From Pseudarthrobacter phenanthrenivorans Sphe3 (lineage in GTDB: Bacteria > Actinomycetota > Actinomycetes > Actinomycetales > Micrococcaceae): a stretch of DNA of 64,000 bases. The DNA lies in contig NC_015145.1 of the NCBI RefSeq assembly GCF_000189535.1, positions 2,542,001 through 2,606,000 of the forward strand. Reading direction: 5' to 3'. The translations under genes and the position numbers were made by a program. Position 1 is the stretch's first letter. Every line of letters starts with the position of its first letter. The notes under the pieces were generated by a model. The model made no database searches, was not told the origin of the DNA, and saw nothing but the letters and a program-made list of their open reading frames with translations. This document shows, in pieces, positions 8,248 to 18,395 of the stretch.

Positions 8248-9837
8248 TTAGTCCTCGAGGTCCACTTCGCGGACCATATCAGCCCCGATGCCCGCCTTGA
8301 TGGCGTCCAGGACCTGCTGCGGAACGGCGCTGTCGATGGTGAGCAGGGCAAGCACCTGGCCGCCCTCGTCGGAGCGCGCCACCTGCATTCCGGCGATGTT
8401 GATGTTGTTCATGCCCAGGATGTGGCCGATGGTTCCGATGACGCCCGGACGGTCGGTGTAGCCCACCACCACCAGGTGTTCGCTGATGGGAATTTCCACC
8501 TCGAAGCCGTTGATGCCCACCAGCTTCTGGATCTGCTTGGGACCGGTCAGGGTACCCGCCACGGAGATCTGGCTGCCGTCGCTGAGGGCGCCGCGCAGGG
8601 TCAGGACGTTCCGGTAGGACTCGGTCTCGGGGGTGGTGATCAGGCGGACGTTGATGCCGCGCTGCTCTGCGATCACCGGGGCGTTGACGTAGGAGACCTG
8701 CTCGGTCACTACGTCGGCGAAGATGCCCTTGAGGGCAGCCAGTTCCAGGACCTTGACGTCCAGCGAGGAGATCTCGCCAGCCACCTCAACGTCGAACTGG
8801 GTCAGCGAATCGTGGGTGAGGGCCGTGAAGATCCGGCCCAGCTTCTCGACCAGCGGGATGCCCGGGCGGACGTCGGGAGCGATGACGCCGCCGGCGACGT
8901 TCACGGCATCGGGCACGAGCTCGCCGGCCAGTGCCAGGCGGACCGACTTCGCCACCGAAACGCCGGCCTTTTCCTGTGCCTCGTCGGTGGACGCACCGAG
9001 GTGGGGTGTCACCACAACGTTGTCCAGCTTGAAGAACGGCAGGTCCGTGCTGGGCTCCTTGGCGAAGACGTCCACGCCGGCACCGGCGATTTCACCGTCC
9101 TGCAGTGCGGTGAAGAGGGCTTCCTCGTCGACCAGCCCGCCACGTGCAACGTTGACCACGTATGCGGTGTTCTTCATCTTCTTGAAGGCGTCAGCCCCCA
9201 GCATGCCCACCGTTTCCGGAGTTTTGGGCATGTGGATGGTGATGAAGTCCGCCTGGGCCAGGAGCTCGTCCAGGGTCACCAGCTGCACGCCCAGCTGCGC
9301 GGCCCGGGCGGAGGTGATGTAGGGATCGTAGGCCAGGATCTTGGTGTCAAAGCCCTTGAGCCGCGCGGCCACCAGGGCGCCGATGCGGCCAAGGCCGATG
9401 ATGCCGATCTTTTTCTCGAACAGCTCGATGCCCGTGTACTTTGAGCGCTTCCACTCGCCGTCCTTCAGGGCTGCGCTGGCCTGGGGGATGTGACGGGCCA
9501 GGCTGAGGATGTGTCCCACGGTGAGCTCGGCTGCCGAAACGATGTTGGACGTGGGAGCGTTGACCACCATGACGCCGGCCTGGGTGGCGGCCTTGATGTC
9601 CACGTTGTCCAGGCCCACGCCTGCCCGCGCGATGACCTTCAGGTTCTTCGCGGCCGCGATGGCCTCTGCGTCGACCTGCGTGGCCGAGCGGACCAGGATG
9701 GCGTCAACGTCGCCGATGGCGGACAGCAGCTGGGAGCGATCGGCACCGTCAGTCTGGCGGATCTCGAAGTCCGGGCCCAAGGCCTCAATGGTGGCGGGGG
9801 AAAGTTCTTCGGCTAGCAGTACTACGGGTTTTGACAC
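8248..9837 (-). CDS. serA: D-3-phosphoglycerate dehydrogenase
   Basis: First step of serine synthesis: oxidises 3-phosphoglycerate with NAD. The 529-residue length is typical of the long actinobacterial form, with the catalytic and NAD domain (GIIGLGRIG at about 145-153), an intervening domain and a C-terminal ACT domain that senses serine in relatives. The start is GTG at 9837, preceded by AGAGGA. A TAGACT hexamer at 9876-9881 may be its -10. It lies between ilvC and leuB, the usual order in this group. Confidence 0.97.
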   Translation of the reverse strand: MSKPVVLLAEELSPATIEALGPDFEIRQTDGADRSQLLSAIGDVDAILVRSATQVDAEAIAAAKNLKVIARAGVGLDNVDIKAATQAGVMVVNAPTSNIVSAAELTVGHILSLARHIPQASAALKDGEWKRSKYTGIELFEKKIGIIGLGRIGALVAARLKGFDTKILAYDPYITSARAAQLGVQLVTLDELLAQADFITIHMPKTPETVGMLGADAFKKMKNTAYVVNVARGGLVDEEALFTALQDGEIAGAGVDVFAKEPSTDLPFFKLDNVVVTPHLGASTDEAQEKAGVSVAKSVRLALAGELVPDAVNVAGGVIAPDVRPGIPLVEKLGRIFTALTHDSLTQFDVEVAGEISSLDVKVLELAALKGIFADVVTEQVSYVNAPVIAEQRGINVRLITTPETESYRNVLTLRGALSDGSQISVAGTLTGPKQIQKLVGINGFEVEIPISEHLVVVGYTDRPGVIGTIGHILGMNNINIAGMQVARSDEGGQVLALLTIDSAVPQQVLDAIKAGIGADMVREVDLED

Positions 9838-9892
9838 GGCTGATCCTCTGCGTTGCAGTCCTGGGGATGAAATCAAGTCTAGGCCGACGGAA

Positions 9893-9928
9893 AGGCCGGG
9901 CTCACATTGTTAAGTGTGAACCCGGCCT
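9893..9928 (-). terminator. Terminator after ilvC
   Basis: Imperfect stem AGGCCGGG...CCCGGCCT with inner TTCACA/TGTGAG pairing and a short T run on the minus strand. It lies 37 bases after the ilvC stop and should end the ilvBNC transcript. Confidence 0.7.
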
Positions 9929-9964
9929 CACCGTTGCGGTCCGGTGGTGGTTGCCAGCAGCCGC

Positions 9965-11041
<1,077 letters not shown>

Positions 11042-11072
11042 TTAGGGGCGGAGGTCCGGGCAGGCTTACCGC

Positions 11073-11585
11073 CTAGGCCGAACGCAGCGCCCGGTCACTC
11101 ATGGAGCGGGATCCCCGTCCAACGGCCAGGGTGCCGGACTGCACGATTTCGCGGATGCCGAAGGGCTCCAGCACTGAGAGCAGCGCTGCGAGCTTCTCCG
11201 GGGTACCGGTTGCCTCTATCACCAACGAGTCTGTGGACACGTCGACGACGGCGGCACGGAACAGGTCTGCGGCCTGGGTAACCTGCAGGCGTGTTGCGGC
11301 ATCCGCACGTACCTTGACCAGGATGTGGTCTCTTTGTACGGAAGATTCGGGGGTCAGCTCAACGATCTTGATGACGTTGATCAGTTTGTTGAGCTGCTTG
11401 GTGACCTGTTCGATGAGGTCGCCGTCGGCGTCGACAACCACCGTCATCCGGGAGATGCCCGGAACTTCGGTGGGGCCAACGGCCAGGGAGTTGATGTTGA
11501 AGGCGCGGCGGGCGAAGAGGCTGGCAACCCGGGTCAGGACGCCGGGCTTGTCTTCAACCAGCACGGAGAGTGTGTGGCGGCTCAT
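11073..11585 (-). CDS. ilvN: Acetolactate synthase small regulatory subunit
   Basis: Regulatory partner of IlvB; gives valine feedback control in relatives. It has 170 residues with an N-terminal ACT domain (LSVLVEDKPGVLTRVASLF) and a C-terminal domain. The ATG at 11585 follows the ilvB stop by a single base, and its ribosome binding site GAGGA lies inside the ilvB end, so translation is coupled. Confidence 0.97.
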   Translation of the reverse strand: MSRHTLSVLVEDKPGVLTRVASLFARRAFNINSLAVGPTEVPGISRMTVVVDADGDLIEQVTKQLNKLINVIKIVELTPESSVQRDHILVKVRADAATRLQVTQAADLFRAAVVDVSTDSLVIEATGTPEKLAALLSVLEPFGIREIVQSGTLAVGRGSRSMSDRALRSA

Positions 11586-11586
11586 G

Positions 11587-13494
11587 TCAGTCCTCTTCTT
11601 CCCATTCCGGGGTCATGTTGCGGGCAACCTGGATCTGGTCGTTGCTCACGCCGGCGGGCACCATCGGCCACACCATGGAGTTGGGGCTCACCACGAAGTC
11701 GATGACCACCGGCCGGTCGTTGATCTCGAGAGCCTTCTGGATCGTGGCGTCGATGTCCTCGTCCCGTTCGCAGCGGAACGAGGCGCAGCCATAGGCCTCC
11801 CCCAGCTTCACGAAGTCCGGGATCCGGACTGTGTCATGGCCGGTGTTGAGGTCGGTGTTGGAGTAGCGGCCTTCGTAGAAGAGGGTCTGCCACTGCCGCA
11901 CCATGCCCAGCGAAGAGTTGTTGATGACGGCAACCTTGATGGGGATGTTGTTGATGGCGCAGGTGGCCAGTTCCTGGTTGGTCATCTGGAAGCAGCCGTC
12001 GCCGTCGATAGCCCAGACCACGCGGTCCGGCTCCCCCACCTTGGCGCCCATGGCCGCAGGTACGGCGTAGCCCATGGTGCCGGCGCCACCGGAGTTCAGC
12101 CAGGCGTGCGGGCGCTCGTACTTGATGAACTGGGCAGCCCACATCTGGTGCTGTCCAACGCCGGCAACATAGACACCCTCGGGGCCGGTCAGGGCACCAA
12201 TGCGTTCGATGACTTTCTGCGGTGCGGTGAGCCCGTCCTCAGGTTCGGTCCAGCCCAGCGGGTAGGTTTCCTTGAGGTTGTTCAGGAAGGCCCACCACGT
12301 GGTGAGGTCCGGAACCCCGGAGGCGTCGAACTGGGTCCGGACGGCTTCGGTGAGCTCGGGGATGATCTCCTTGACGGATCCCACGATGGGCACATCGGCG
12401 GTCCGGTTCTTGGAGATCTCGGCGGGGTCGATGTCAGCGTGGATAACCTTGGCCATCGGGGCGAAGGTCTTGAGCACGCCGGTGACACGGTCATCAAAAC
12501 GGGCACCAAGGGTGATCAGGAGGTCTGCCTGCTGCAACGCAGTGACGGCGGAAACGCTGCCGTGCATGCCGGGCATTCCAACATGCTGCGGGTGTGAGTC
12601 CGGGAAAACGCCCTTGGCCATCAGGGTGGTCACCACGGGGGCGCCGGTGGCCTCGGCCAGGGCCAGCAGTTCGGCACTGGCATGGGCCTTGACCACACCG
12701 CCGCCAACGTACAGCACAGGCTTGCTGGACGCCGCGATCAGCTTGGCGGCCTCCCGGACCTGCTTGTTGTGGCCCCGGGTGACGGGCCGGTAGCCGGGCA
12801 AGTCCACCTTGGGCGGCCAAGAGAAGGTCATCTGGCCCACCTGGGCGTCCTTGGCAACGTCCACCAGGACGGGACCGGGACGGCCGGTGGAGGCGAGGTG
12901 GAATGCTTCCGCCATGACGTGCGGGATGTCATTGGGGTCGGTGACCAGGAACGAGTGCTTGGTGATGGGCATGGTGATGCCCACGATGTCGGCTTCCTGG
13001 AAGGCATCGGTGCCAATGACACCGCTGGACACCTGTCCGGTGATGGCAACCAGCGGCACGGAGTCCATGTGGGCATCCATGATCGCGGTGACGAGGTTGG
13101 TGGCGCCGGGGCCCGAGGTGGCGATGCACACGCCCACCCGCCCGGTCACCATGGCGTAGCCTTGCGCGGCGTGGCCGGCTCCCTGTTCGTGACGGACCAG
13201 CACGTGATTCATGCTGGAAGCCATCAAGGGGTCATAGGTGGGCAGGATTGCGCCACCGGGCAAACCGAAAATATCGTCGACGCCGAGTTCTTCGAGCGAG
13301 CGGACAATAGCTTGCGAGCCGGTCATCACCGTTGGGGGTACAACGTTGTTCGGCCCAAGGACAGGAGAGACGGCGGCAAGGTCGGCGACGACGACGGCGT
13401 GGTCGGCCGTCCGGTCGGCGCGGTCCGGAGCCTTGGGGGCTCCAGCGGACTTCGTAGCCATCAGCGAGGGGCTGATCGGCGATCCTTTGCTCAT
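11587..13494 (-). CDS. ilvB: Acetolactate synthase large catalytic subunit
   Basis: TPP-dependent enzyme making acetolactate and acetohydroxybutyrate, the first common step to valine, leucine and isoleucine. It has 635 residues: a Pro/Ala-rich N-terminal extension of about 55 residues, the TPP pyrimidine-binding domain, a central FAD domain, and a TPP domain with [12 protein letters not shown] and the matching NN. The start ATG at 13494 follows GGAAGAG. A leader peptide and terminator hairpin precede it, so it is probably controlled by attenuation. Confidence 0.97.
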   Translation of the reverse strand: MSKGSPISPSLMATKSAGAPKAPDRADRTADHAVVVADLAAVSPVLGPNNVVPPTVMTGSQAIVRSLEELGVDDIFGLPGGAILPTYDPLMASSMNHVLVRHEQGAGHAAQGYAMVTGRVGVCIATSGPGATNLVTAIMDAHMDSVPLVAITGQVSSGVIGTDAFQEADIVGITMPITKHSFLVTDPNDIPHVMAEAFHLASTGRPGPVLVDVAKDAQVGQMTFSWPPKVDLPGYRPVTRGHNKQVREAAKLIAASSKPVLYVGGGVVKAHASAELLALAEATGAPVVTTLMAKGVFPDSHPQHVGMPGMHGSVSAVTALQQADLLITLGARFDDRVTGVLKTFAPMAKVIHADIDPAEISKNRTADVPIVGSVKEIIPELTEAVRTQFDASGVPDLTTWWAFLNNLKETYPLGWTEPEDGLTAPQKVIERIGALTGPEGVYVAGVGQHQMWAAQFIKYERPHAWLNSGGAGTMGYAVPAAMGAKVGEPDRVVWAIDGDGCFQMTNQELATCAINNIPIKVAVINNSSLGMVRQWQTLFYEGRYSNTDLNTGHDTVRIPDFVKLGEAYGCASFRCERDEDIDATIQKALEINDRPVVIDFVVSPNSMVWPMVPAGVSNDQIQVARNMTPEWEEED

Positions 13495-13548
13495 CGGAAC
13501 TCTTCCTTGTGGATCATCTGTGGTTCATGGAAACTGCGGGAAATAAAA

Positions 13549-13583
13549 AAACCCCTCAGCCTGAGCGGCTCTTCGAGGGGTTT
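13549..13583 (-). terminator. Attenuator terminator before ilvB
   Basis: A 9-bp stem (13549-13557 with 13575-13583) carries an AGCC/GGCT inner pairing and is followed on the minus strand by seven T. It lies between the leader peptide stop and ilvB. A terminator inside a 5' leader, after a short branched-chain-rich peptide, is the hallmark of transcription attenuation. Confidence 0.8.
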
Positions 13584-13611
13584 GCGCGTGACGGTACGTT
13601 ACCAGTGGAGG

Positions 13612-13665
13612 CTAATGGGCCACGCGCTTGGTAAGGACGACGACGATGCCGGTAACGAAAGTCAT
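13612..13665 (-). CDS. ilvB leader peptide, 17 residues
   Basis: The peptide reads MTFVTGIVVVLTKRVAH. It has five Val, one Ile and one Leu, with the run I-V-V-V-L in the middle. Ribosome stalling there when charged branched-chain tRNA is scarce would stop the downstream terminator from forming. Similar leaders precede ilvB in Corynebacterium and Streptomyces. The ATG lies 6 bases after a likely -10, so the leader itself may be translated from a leaderless end. Confidence 0.75.
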   Translation of the reverse strand: MTFVTGIVVVLTKRVAH

Positions 13666-13671
13666 GCGTTC

Positions 13672-13700
13672 AGTTTTCCCTCTGGCGAGATACGTGTCAA
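13672..13700 (-). promoter_or_regulatory. ilvBNC promoter
   Basis: A perfect TTGACA -35 (13695-13700), a 17-base spacer and AAAACT (13672-13677) as -10 lie on the minus strand. The leader peptide ATG follows after 6 bases. Confidence 0.65.
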
Positions 13701-13838
13701 CGAGCCGACCCGCGATCTCACCATGTGGACCTCATCGTCCACGGAATGACCCTACCCCAACCTTCCGGCGCAAGCGCCGTCAGGCTGGGGCCCCTCGGGT
13801 CAACCCTTATTAAGCCCTGCCGCCTAAGGCGGGCATGT

Positions 13839-13856
13839 CCCGGGAGGAGTCCCGGG
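13839..13856 (-). terminator. Hairpin after ilvD
   Basis: CCCGGGA (13839-13845) pairs with TCCCGGG (13850-13856) around a 4-base loop. A second small hairpin, CCGCC-TAA-GGCGG, lies next to it. Both are just downstream of the ilvD stop on the minus strand, without a long T tract. Confidence 0.5.
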
Positions 13857-13865
13857 CAACTCGTA

Positions 13866-15584
13866 TCAGCCGCAGTAGGCGCCGGTGCTGGCGCTGTGCA
13901 CGAGCTTGGCGTACTTGGCCAGGACGCCCTTGGTGTAGCGTGCCGGGAGCGGCTCCCAGCCCACTCTGCGGGCTTCGAGTTCTGCTTCGTCAACCAGCAG
14001 GTCGAAGCTGCGGGCTGCGATGTCCACGCGGATCCTGTCGCCATCCCTGACAAAGGCGATGGGGCCGCCGTCGACCGCTTCCGGCGCCACGTGGCCAATG
14101 CACAGGCCCGTGGTGCCGCCGGAGAAACGGCCGTCAGTGAGGAGCAGGACATCCTTGCCCAGGCCTGCACCCTTAATGGCGCCCGTGATGGCGAGCATTT
14201 CGCGCATGCCCGGGCCCCCCTTGGGGCCTTCGTAGCGGATCACCACCACGTCGCCGGCGTGGATCTGGCCGTTGTCCAGTGCGTCCAGGGCTCCCTGTTC
14301 GCGTTCGAAGACGCGGGCGGTGCCTTCGAAGACGTCGGCGTCAAAGCCTGCGCTCTTCACCACTGCCCCCTCGGGTGCCATGGTGCCGTGCAGGATGGTG
14401 ATGCCGCCGGTCTTGTGGATCGGGTTGTCCAGCGCGCGCAGGATCTTGCCGTCAAGATCCGGCGGGTTAATGGCCTCGAGGTTTTCCGCAACCGTCTTGC
14501 CCGTAACGGTGAGGCAGTCGCCGTGCAGCAGTCCGGCGTCGAGCAGTGCGCGCATGATGACCGGCACGCCGCCGATCTTGTCGACGTCGGTCATGACATA
14601 GCGGCCGAAGGGCTTGAGGTCGCCCAGGTGCGGGATCTTGTCGCCGATCCGGTTGAAGTCGTCCAGGGTCAGCTCGACTTCAGCCTCGCGGGCGATGGCC
14701 AGCAGGTGCAGGACCGCGTTGGTGGAGCCGCCGAAGGCCATGGTGACGGCGATGGCGTTCTCGAAGGCCTTCTTGGTCATGATGTGGCGGGCGGTGATGC
14801 CCTGGCGCAGCAGGTTGACCACCGCTTCGCCTGACTTGCGGGCAAATTCATCACGACGGCGGTCTGCCGAGGGCGGGGCGGCGGAGCCCGGCAGGGACAT
14901 GCCGAGGGCTTCACCGATGCAGGCCATGGTGTTGGCTGTGTACATGCCGCCGCAGGCGCCTTCGCCGGGGCAGATGGCCTTTTCGATGCGGGTGAGGTCC
15001 TCCATGCTCATCTTGCCGGCAGCGCAGGCGCCGACGGCTTCGAAGGCATCAATGAGGGTGACTTCCTTCTCGGAGCCGTCCTCGAGCTTGACCCAGCCGG
15101 GCATGATGGACCCCGCGTAAAGGAAGACGCTGGAGAGGTCCAGGCGGGCGGCCGCCATGAGCATGCCCGGGAGGGACTTGTCGCAGCCGGCCAGCAGGAC
15201 GGAGCCGTCGATCCGCTCGGCCTGCATCACGGTTTCCACGGAGTCGGCAATAACCTCGCGGGACACCAGGGAGAAGTGCATGCCTTCATGGCCCATGGAG
15301 ATACCGTCCGAGACGGAAATGGTGCCGAACTGCATCGGGAACCCGCCGCCGGCGTGGACGCCTTCCTTGGCGCCCTGGGCAAGCCGGTTCAGGGAGAGGT
15401 TGCAGGGAGTGATCTCGTTCCACGAACTCGCGACGCCGACCTGGGGCTTTGCGAAGTCATCATCGCCCATGCCTACGGCCCGGAACATGCCACGAGCCGG
15501 TGCTGCGTGGATTCCGTCGGTCACCACCCGGCTGCGGGGCTTGATATCAGGCTTGTTGTCCGTTGCGGTTTGGGCGTCACTCAT
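13866..15584 (-). CDS. ilvD: Dihydroxy-acid dehydratase
   Basis: Dehydrates the dihydroxy acids to 2-keto acids in isoleucine/valine synthesis; relatives carry an Fe-S cluster. It has 572 residues with the family signatures CDKSLPGM, the [15 protein letters not shown] segment and GRFSGG, including the conserved cluster Cys residues. The ATG at 15584 is chosen over an in-frame start at 15680 because TAGACT ends 7 bases upstream, a leaderless layout. It is separately transcribed from ilvBNC. A leuB-like palindrome lies about 95 bases upstream. Confidence 0.97.
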   Translation of the reverse strand: MSDAQTATDNKPDIKPRSRVVTDGIHAAPARGMFRAVGMGDDDFAKPQVGVASSWNEITPCNLSLNRLAQGAKEGVHAGGGFPMQFGTISVSDGISMGHEGMHFSLVSREVIADSVETVMQAERIDGSVLLAGCDKSLPGMLMAAARLDLSSVFLYAGSIMPGWVKLEDGSEKEVTLIDAFEAVGACAAGKMSMEDLTRIEKAICPGEGACGGMYTANTMACIGEALGMSLPGSAAPPSADRRRDEFARKSGEAVVNLLRQGITARHIMTKKAFENAIAVTMAFGGSTNAVLHLLAIAREAEVELTLDDFNRIGDKIPHLGDLKPFGRYVMTDVDKIGGVPVIMRALLDAGLLHGDCLTVTGKTVAENLEAINPPDLDGKILRALDNPIHKTGGITILHGTMAPEGAVVKSAGFDADVFEGTARVFEREQGALDALDNGQIHAGDVVVIRYEGPKGGPGMREMLAITGAIKGAGLGKDVLLLTDGRFSGGTTGLCIGHVAPEAVDGGPIAFVRDGDRIRVDIAARSFDLLVDEAELEARRVGWEPLPARYTKGVLAKYAKLVHSASTGAYCG

Positions 15585-15591
15585 AGGGGAA

Positions 15592-15597
15592 AGTCTA
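15592..15597 (-). promoter_or_regulatory. ilvD -10 element, probably leaderless
   Basis: TAGACT on the minus strand, 7 bases before the ilvD ATG. No clear -35 is seen. Confidence 0.45.
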
Positions 15598-15679
15598 GGG
15601 CTCCGGCGAACTGCCCGGCGACAGATCAGAAGCGATCGGGGGCGAAACCCGGAAATTCCTGCCAGAATGCGGACTTGCA

Positions 15680-15694
15680 TCTCAAATAATGAGA
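15680..15694. promoter_or_regulatory. Palindrome upstream of ilvD, candidate shared operator
   Basis: TCTCAAATAATGAGA is a perfect 5-bp-arm inverted repeat around AATAA and matches the leuB site at 900-914 at 14 of 15 bases on the opposite strand. It lies in the divergent region between ilvD and the sunset-domain gene. Confidence 0.5.
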
Positions 15695-15862
15695 CGGCTG
15701 GGGCGGCTGCCCCTCACGCGGCACGACGCAGGGGGTGTCCCGTCCTGGCATCTCCCGTTCCACCTGCAACGGCGTCCATCCCGGGTGCAGCCTAGACAGC
15801 CGTGGCCACCGGACGTAGCGTCAGGGAAAGCACACCTTGCCGGCCGGACTGAAGGGCTTGAG

Positions 15863-16915
15863 ATGGATTTTGTTTTCTGGATCATTCTGATTGTTGTTCT
15901 TGGTGCTGTTGCCTGGTGGCTGGTAAAGCGAAACGGCTCATCGAAGGCATCCGGGACATCTGGCGGCAGTTCCACGCCTGAGGGCGCAAGGGCGGACGGG
16001 GCGCTTTCGGGCGGCAGTGCGGCGGCCTCGGCCGAGGCCGCCGGAACCACCGGCATCGCCAGCGCAGCAGGGTTTGGACGGGCGGCGGAACCTGCAGCCC
16101 CCACCACCGCCGATGAACCGGCGGAAAGCTCCGCTGCTTCCAGCCAGGACGAGCGGCGGCGCCAGGACCAGGCCGAGTGGGAAACCCAATGGTCGGAAAC
16201 CCCCGGCTCTTCCGCTGTTTCAGGTGCTGGCGCCCACGGCCGGGCCGGCCAGGAGAGCCTGCAACCGGAAGGCCACCGCGCGGGAACCGCCGCGCCGTCT
16301 TCTGCAGCTCCAGCCGCAGCGGCATCGGACTCCCCGCCCGCGGAAGCGGCGCCTGCCCCGGCAGCACCGGCCGCCGCAGTGTCACAGCCGGTCCACCATC
16401 CCGAATACACTGCGCCACACGCTCCTACCCTGCCCGGCGCAGAGACAGCTGCCCTTGAGGATGCGGAGGACGATGCTGCTGCGGGCAATGCCGACATGCC
16501 TGCAGCAGCCGGTTCCACTACCGAAGCAAAGGTGGATGAAGGCGGGCGGTCTAACGCGGGGGCCGGGACCGGGGCTATGCCGGCGAGTGCCGCCGCGACA
16601 GAGACGGCGGAACGCACCCAGTCCTCCGCGCTGGTGGAAACCGGAGCTGACCACGTCCAGGAGCCGGGGACTGTGTCCGCAGCCGAACCGTCAGGACACC
16701 TGGCGGCGGAAGAGCCCTACGGTGCGGGTTCGGCTGCCGCTGGAGCTGATGGCAGCGGGCCTGCGGATTACTCAGTGAAAGGCGACGCCGGGGCCATGGT
16801 CTATTACGAGGAGGGACACCCCGACTATGAGCAGACCAGGGCTGACGTCTGGTTCGAATCAGCAGCGCATGCTGAGGCAGCGGGCTTCCGCGCCCCGCGG
16901 CGCAAGCGGCTCTAG
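15863..16915 (+). CDS. Membrane protein with C-terminal sunset domain
   Basis: A 350-residue protein: one N-terminal helix (about 2-20, FVFWIILIVVLGAVAWWLV), a long Ala/Pro/Ser/Glu-rich region that looks disordered (about 25-305), and a compact conserved C-terminal domain. This domain reads YSVKGDAGAM, YYEEGHPDYEQT and DVWFESAAHAEAAGFR, which matches the actinobacterial sunset domain also found in the ArfC channel accessory protein. Its function is unknown. The ATG at 15863 begins directly before the membrane helix; an upstream in-frame start at 15689 would add an unlikely N-terminus. The next gene overlaps its 3' end. Confidence 0.75.
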   Translation: MDFVFWIILIVVLGAVAWWLVKRNGSSKASGTSGGSSTPEGARADGALSGGSAAASAEAAGTTGIASAAGFGRAAEPAAPTTADEPAESSAASSQDERRRQDQAEWETQWSETPGSSAVSGAGAHGRAGQESLQPEGHRAGTAAPSSAAPAAAASDSPPAEAAPAPAAPAAAVSQPVHHPEYTAPHAPTLPGAETAALEDAEDDAAAGNADMPAAAGSTTEAKVDEGGRSNAGAGTGAMPASAAATETAERTQSSALVETGADHVQEPGTVSAAEPSGHLAAEEPYGAGSAAAGADGSGPADYSVKGDAGAMVYYEEGHPDYEQTRADVWFESAAHAEAAGFRAPRRKRL

Positions 16916-18041
16916 AACAGGGCGCGCAAGCCCCCGTCGAGCCGGGCCCACCTTCACGGCCGCCTGCCTTGTCCTGCTTCTGGCCGCGTGCACGGGGGAC
17001 CAGGGCGGCACACCTACCGGAAGTACCAGCCTCCCGCAGACCCAGGACGCCTCGGTGCCGGATACGGTGACGCGCCTGGACCTGGAGCTCGATATTCCCT
17101 GGTCCGCCGTGTTCCTCCCCGACGGCACGGCTGTCATCTCAGAACGCGAGACGGGCCTGCTCAAGGCAGTACCCGCGGACGTGGCCAGGGAACCCGGCAC
17201 CGCCGGCGCGGGCGCCGTGGAACTGGGTGAGGTGCCGGGCGTTGTCCCGGCCGGGGAGGGCGGGCTCCTGGGGCTGGCCCTCTCCCCCACCTTCGCCAAC
17301 GACAGGTACCTGTATGTGTACCTGACGGCGCAGGAGGACAACCGTATCGCGCGGCTGAAGCTGGAAGACTCCGGCGGGGGCAACCTGTCCCTCGGCGAGC
17401 CCGACGTCATTTTCACTGGAATTCCAAAAGCGAACACGCACAATGGCGGCAGGATCCGTTTCGGACCGGACGGATTCCTCTATGTGGGGACCGGTGACTC
17501 GCAGCGCAGGAACCAGCCCCAGGACCCCGGGGCGCTGGGCGGCAAGATCCTCCGTCTCACCGCCGACGGCAGGCCCGCTCCCGGCAATCCATTTGGCAAC
17601 GCGGTCTACAGCCTGGGCCACCGGAACGTGCAGGGACTGGCATGGGACAGCGGGGGCAGGATGTGGGCCAGCGAGTTCGGTCCCGACGTTGATGATGAAT
17701 TGAACCTCATCGTGCCAGGGGGCAATTACGGCTGGCCTGCCGTGACAGGTGCTCCAGGCAGACCGGAGTTCCTCGACGCGAAAGTTGTCTGGCCCTCCAC
17801 CAGCGAATCCTCGCCCAGCGGCCTGGAAATCGTTGGCCCCACCGCCTACGTGGGAGCACTCCGGGGACAGCGGCTATGGACAGTTCCACTGGAAGGCGAA
17901 GAAGCCGGCACACCTGTGGCGCACTTCACACGCGAGTTCGGCAGGATCCGCGACGTCATCCGGACCCCTCAAGGAGGTTTTTGGCTCCTCACCAACAACG
18001 AAAACCCTGATTTCGTGCTGGTTTTGCCGCCGCCGGACTAG
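16827..18041 (+). CDS. PQQ-type sugar dehydrogenase-like lipoprotein
   Basis: A 404-residue extracellular lipoprotein with the soluble glucose dehydrogenase-like six-bladed propeller. Family members oxidise sugars or aldoses, often with PQQ; the substrate here is unknown. After a basic N-terminus there is a signal helix with the lipobox LLAAC (about residues 51-55). The motifs WSAVFLPDG, ERETG, GEGGLLGLALSP and NTHNGGRIRFGPDG are family features. The ATG at 16827 has GGAGGG 11 bases upstream but lies inside the sunset-domain gene; an ATG at 16869 is an alternative. The 89-base overlap is unusually long. Confidence 0.85.
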   Translation: MSRPGLTSGSNQQRMLRQRASAPRGASGSRTGRASPRRAGPTFTAACLVLLLAACTGDQGGTPTGSTSLPQTQDASVPDTVTRLDLELDIPWSAVFLPDGTAVISERETGLLKAVPADVAREPGTAGAGAVELGEVPGVVPAGEGGLLGLALSPTFANDRYLYVYLTAQEDNRIARLKLEDSGGGNLSLGEPDVIFTGIPKANTHNGGRIRFGPDGFLYVGTGDSQRRNQPQDPGALGGKILRLTADGRPAPGNPFGNAVYSLGHRNVQGLAWDSGGRMWASEFGPDVDDELNLIVPGGNYGWPAVTGAPGRPEFLDAKVVWPSTSESSPSGLEIVGPTAYVGALRGQRLWTVPLEGEEAGTPVAHFTREFGRIRDVIRTPQGGFWLLTNNENPDFVLVLPPPD

Positions 18042-18066
18042 TCCGTGCCCTGCACCCTGCGCCGAT

Positions 18067-18095
18067 TTCACATGGGCACGAAGTTCGTGTAGAGT
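18067..18095 (+). promoter_or_regulatory. tRNA-Lys promoter
   Basis: TTCACA (18067-18072), a 17-base spacer and TAGAGT (18090-18095) lie 60 bases before the tRNA. Confidence 0.5.
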
Positions 18096-18155
18096 TTCAT
18101 GTCGTTGCGGAGGTCAACGGGGAAAGAAAAGCCCGGATGACCACAGCAAACAGAT

Positions 18156-18231
18156 GCACCTCTAGCTCAATTGGCAGAGCAATTGACTCTTAATCAATGG
18201 GTTCCGGGTTCAAGTCCCGGGGGGTGCACCA
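18156..18231 (+). tRNA. tRNA-Lys (anticodon CTT)
   Basis: A complete 73-base cloverleaf with encoded CCA. The acceptor GCACCTC pairs with GGGGTGC, the anticodon loop is CTCTTAA within ATTGA/TCAAT, and the T arm is CCGGG-TTCAAGT-CCCGG. Confidence 0.96.
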
Positions 18232-18236
18232 CAGGG

Positions 18237-18280
18237 AAAACAGCCCCTGGCTCGCGGAAACGCCAGCCAGGGGCTGTTTT
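18237..18280 (+). terminator. Terminator after tRNA-Lys
   Basis: A perfect 16-bp stem, AAAACAGCCCCTGGCT with AGCCAGGGGCTGTTTT, ends in a T run. It starts 6 bases after the tRNA. Confidence 0.9.
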
Positions 18281-18313
18281 GTTGTGTGGCGTCACGGCCG
18301 CCAGGAAAACCAC

Positions 18314-18353
18314 AAAAAAGCGTGGCCACTGCCTGCGAAGGCAGTGGCCACGC
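18314..18353 (-). terminator. Terminator of the MarR gene
   Basis: A perfect 15-bp stem (18320-18334 with 18339-18353) with a 4-base loop is followed by six T on the minus strand. It lies about 40 bases after the stop of the MarR gene. Confidence 0.9.
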
Positions 18354-18395
18354 CAGCGGCCGCCGCAGGACGGCTGCCACAGGAACAGAAACTAA

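Noticed and set aside
7960..9444. 494-codon plus-strand open frame antisense to serA
   Set aside because: serA is certain; the antisense product has mirror-type composition.
15682..16617. 311-codon minus-strand open frame opposite the sunset-domain gene
   Set aside because: Only Ala/Ser/Pro-rich mirror sequence; the plus strand has a membrane helix and a conserved domain.
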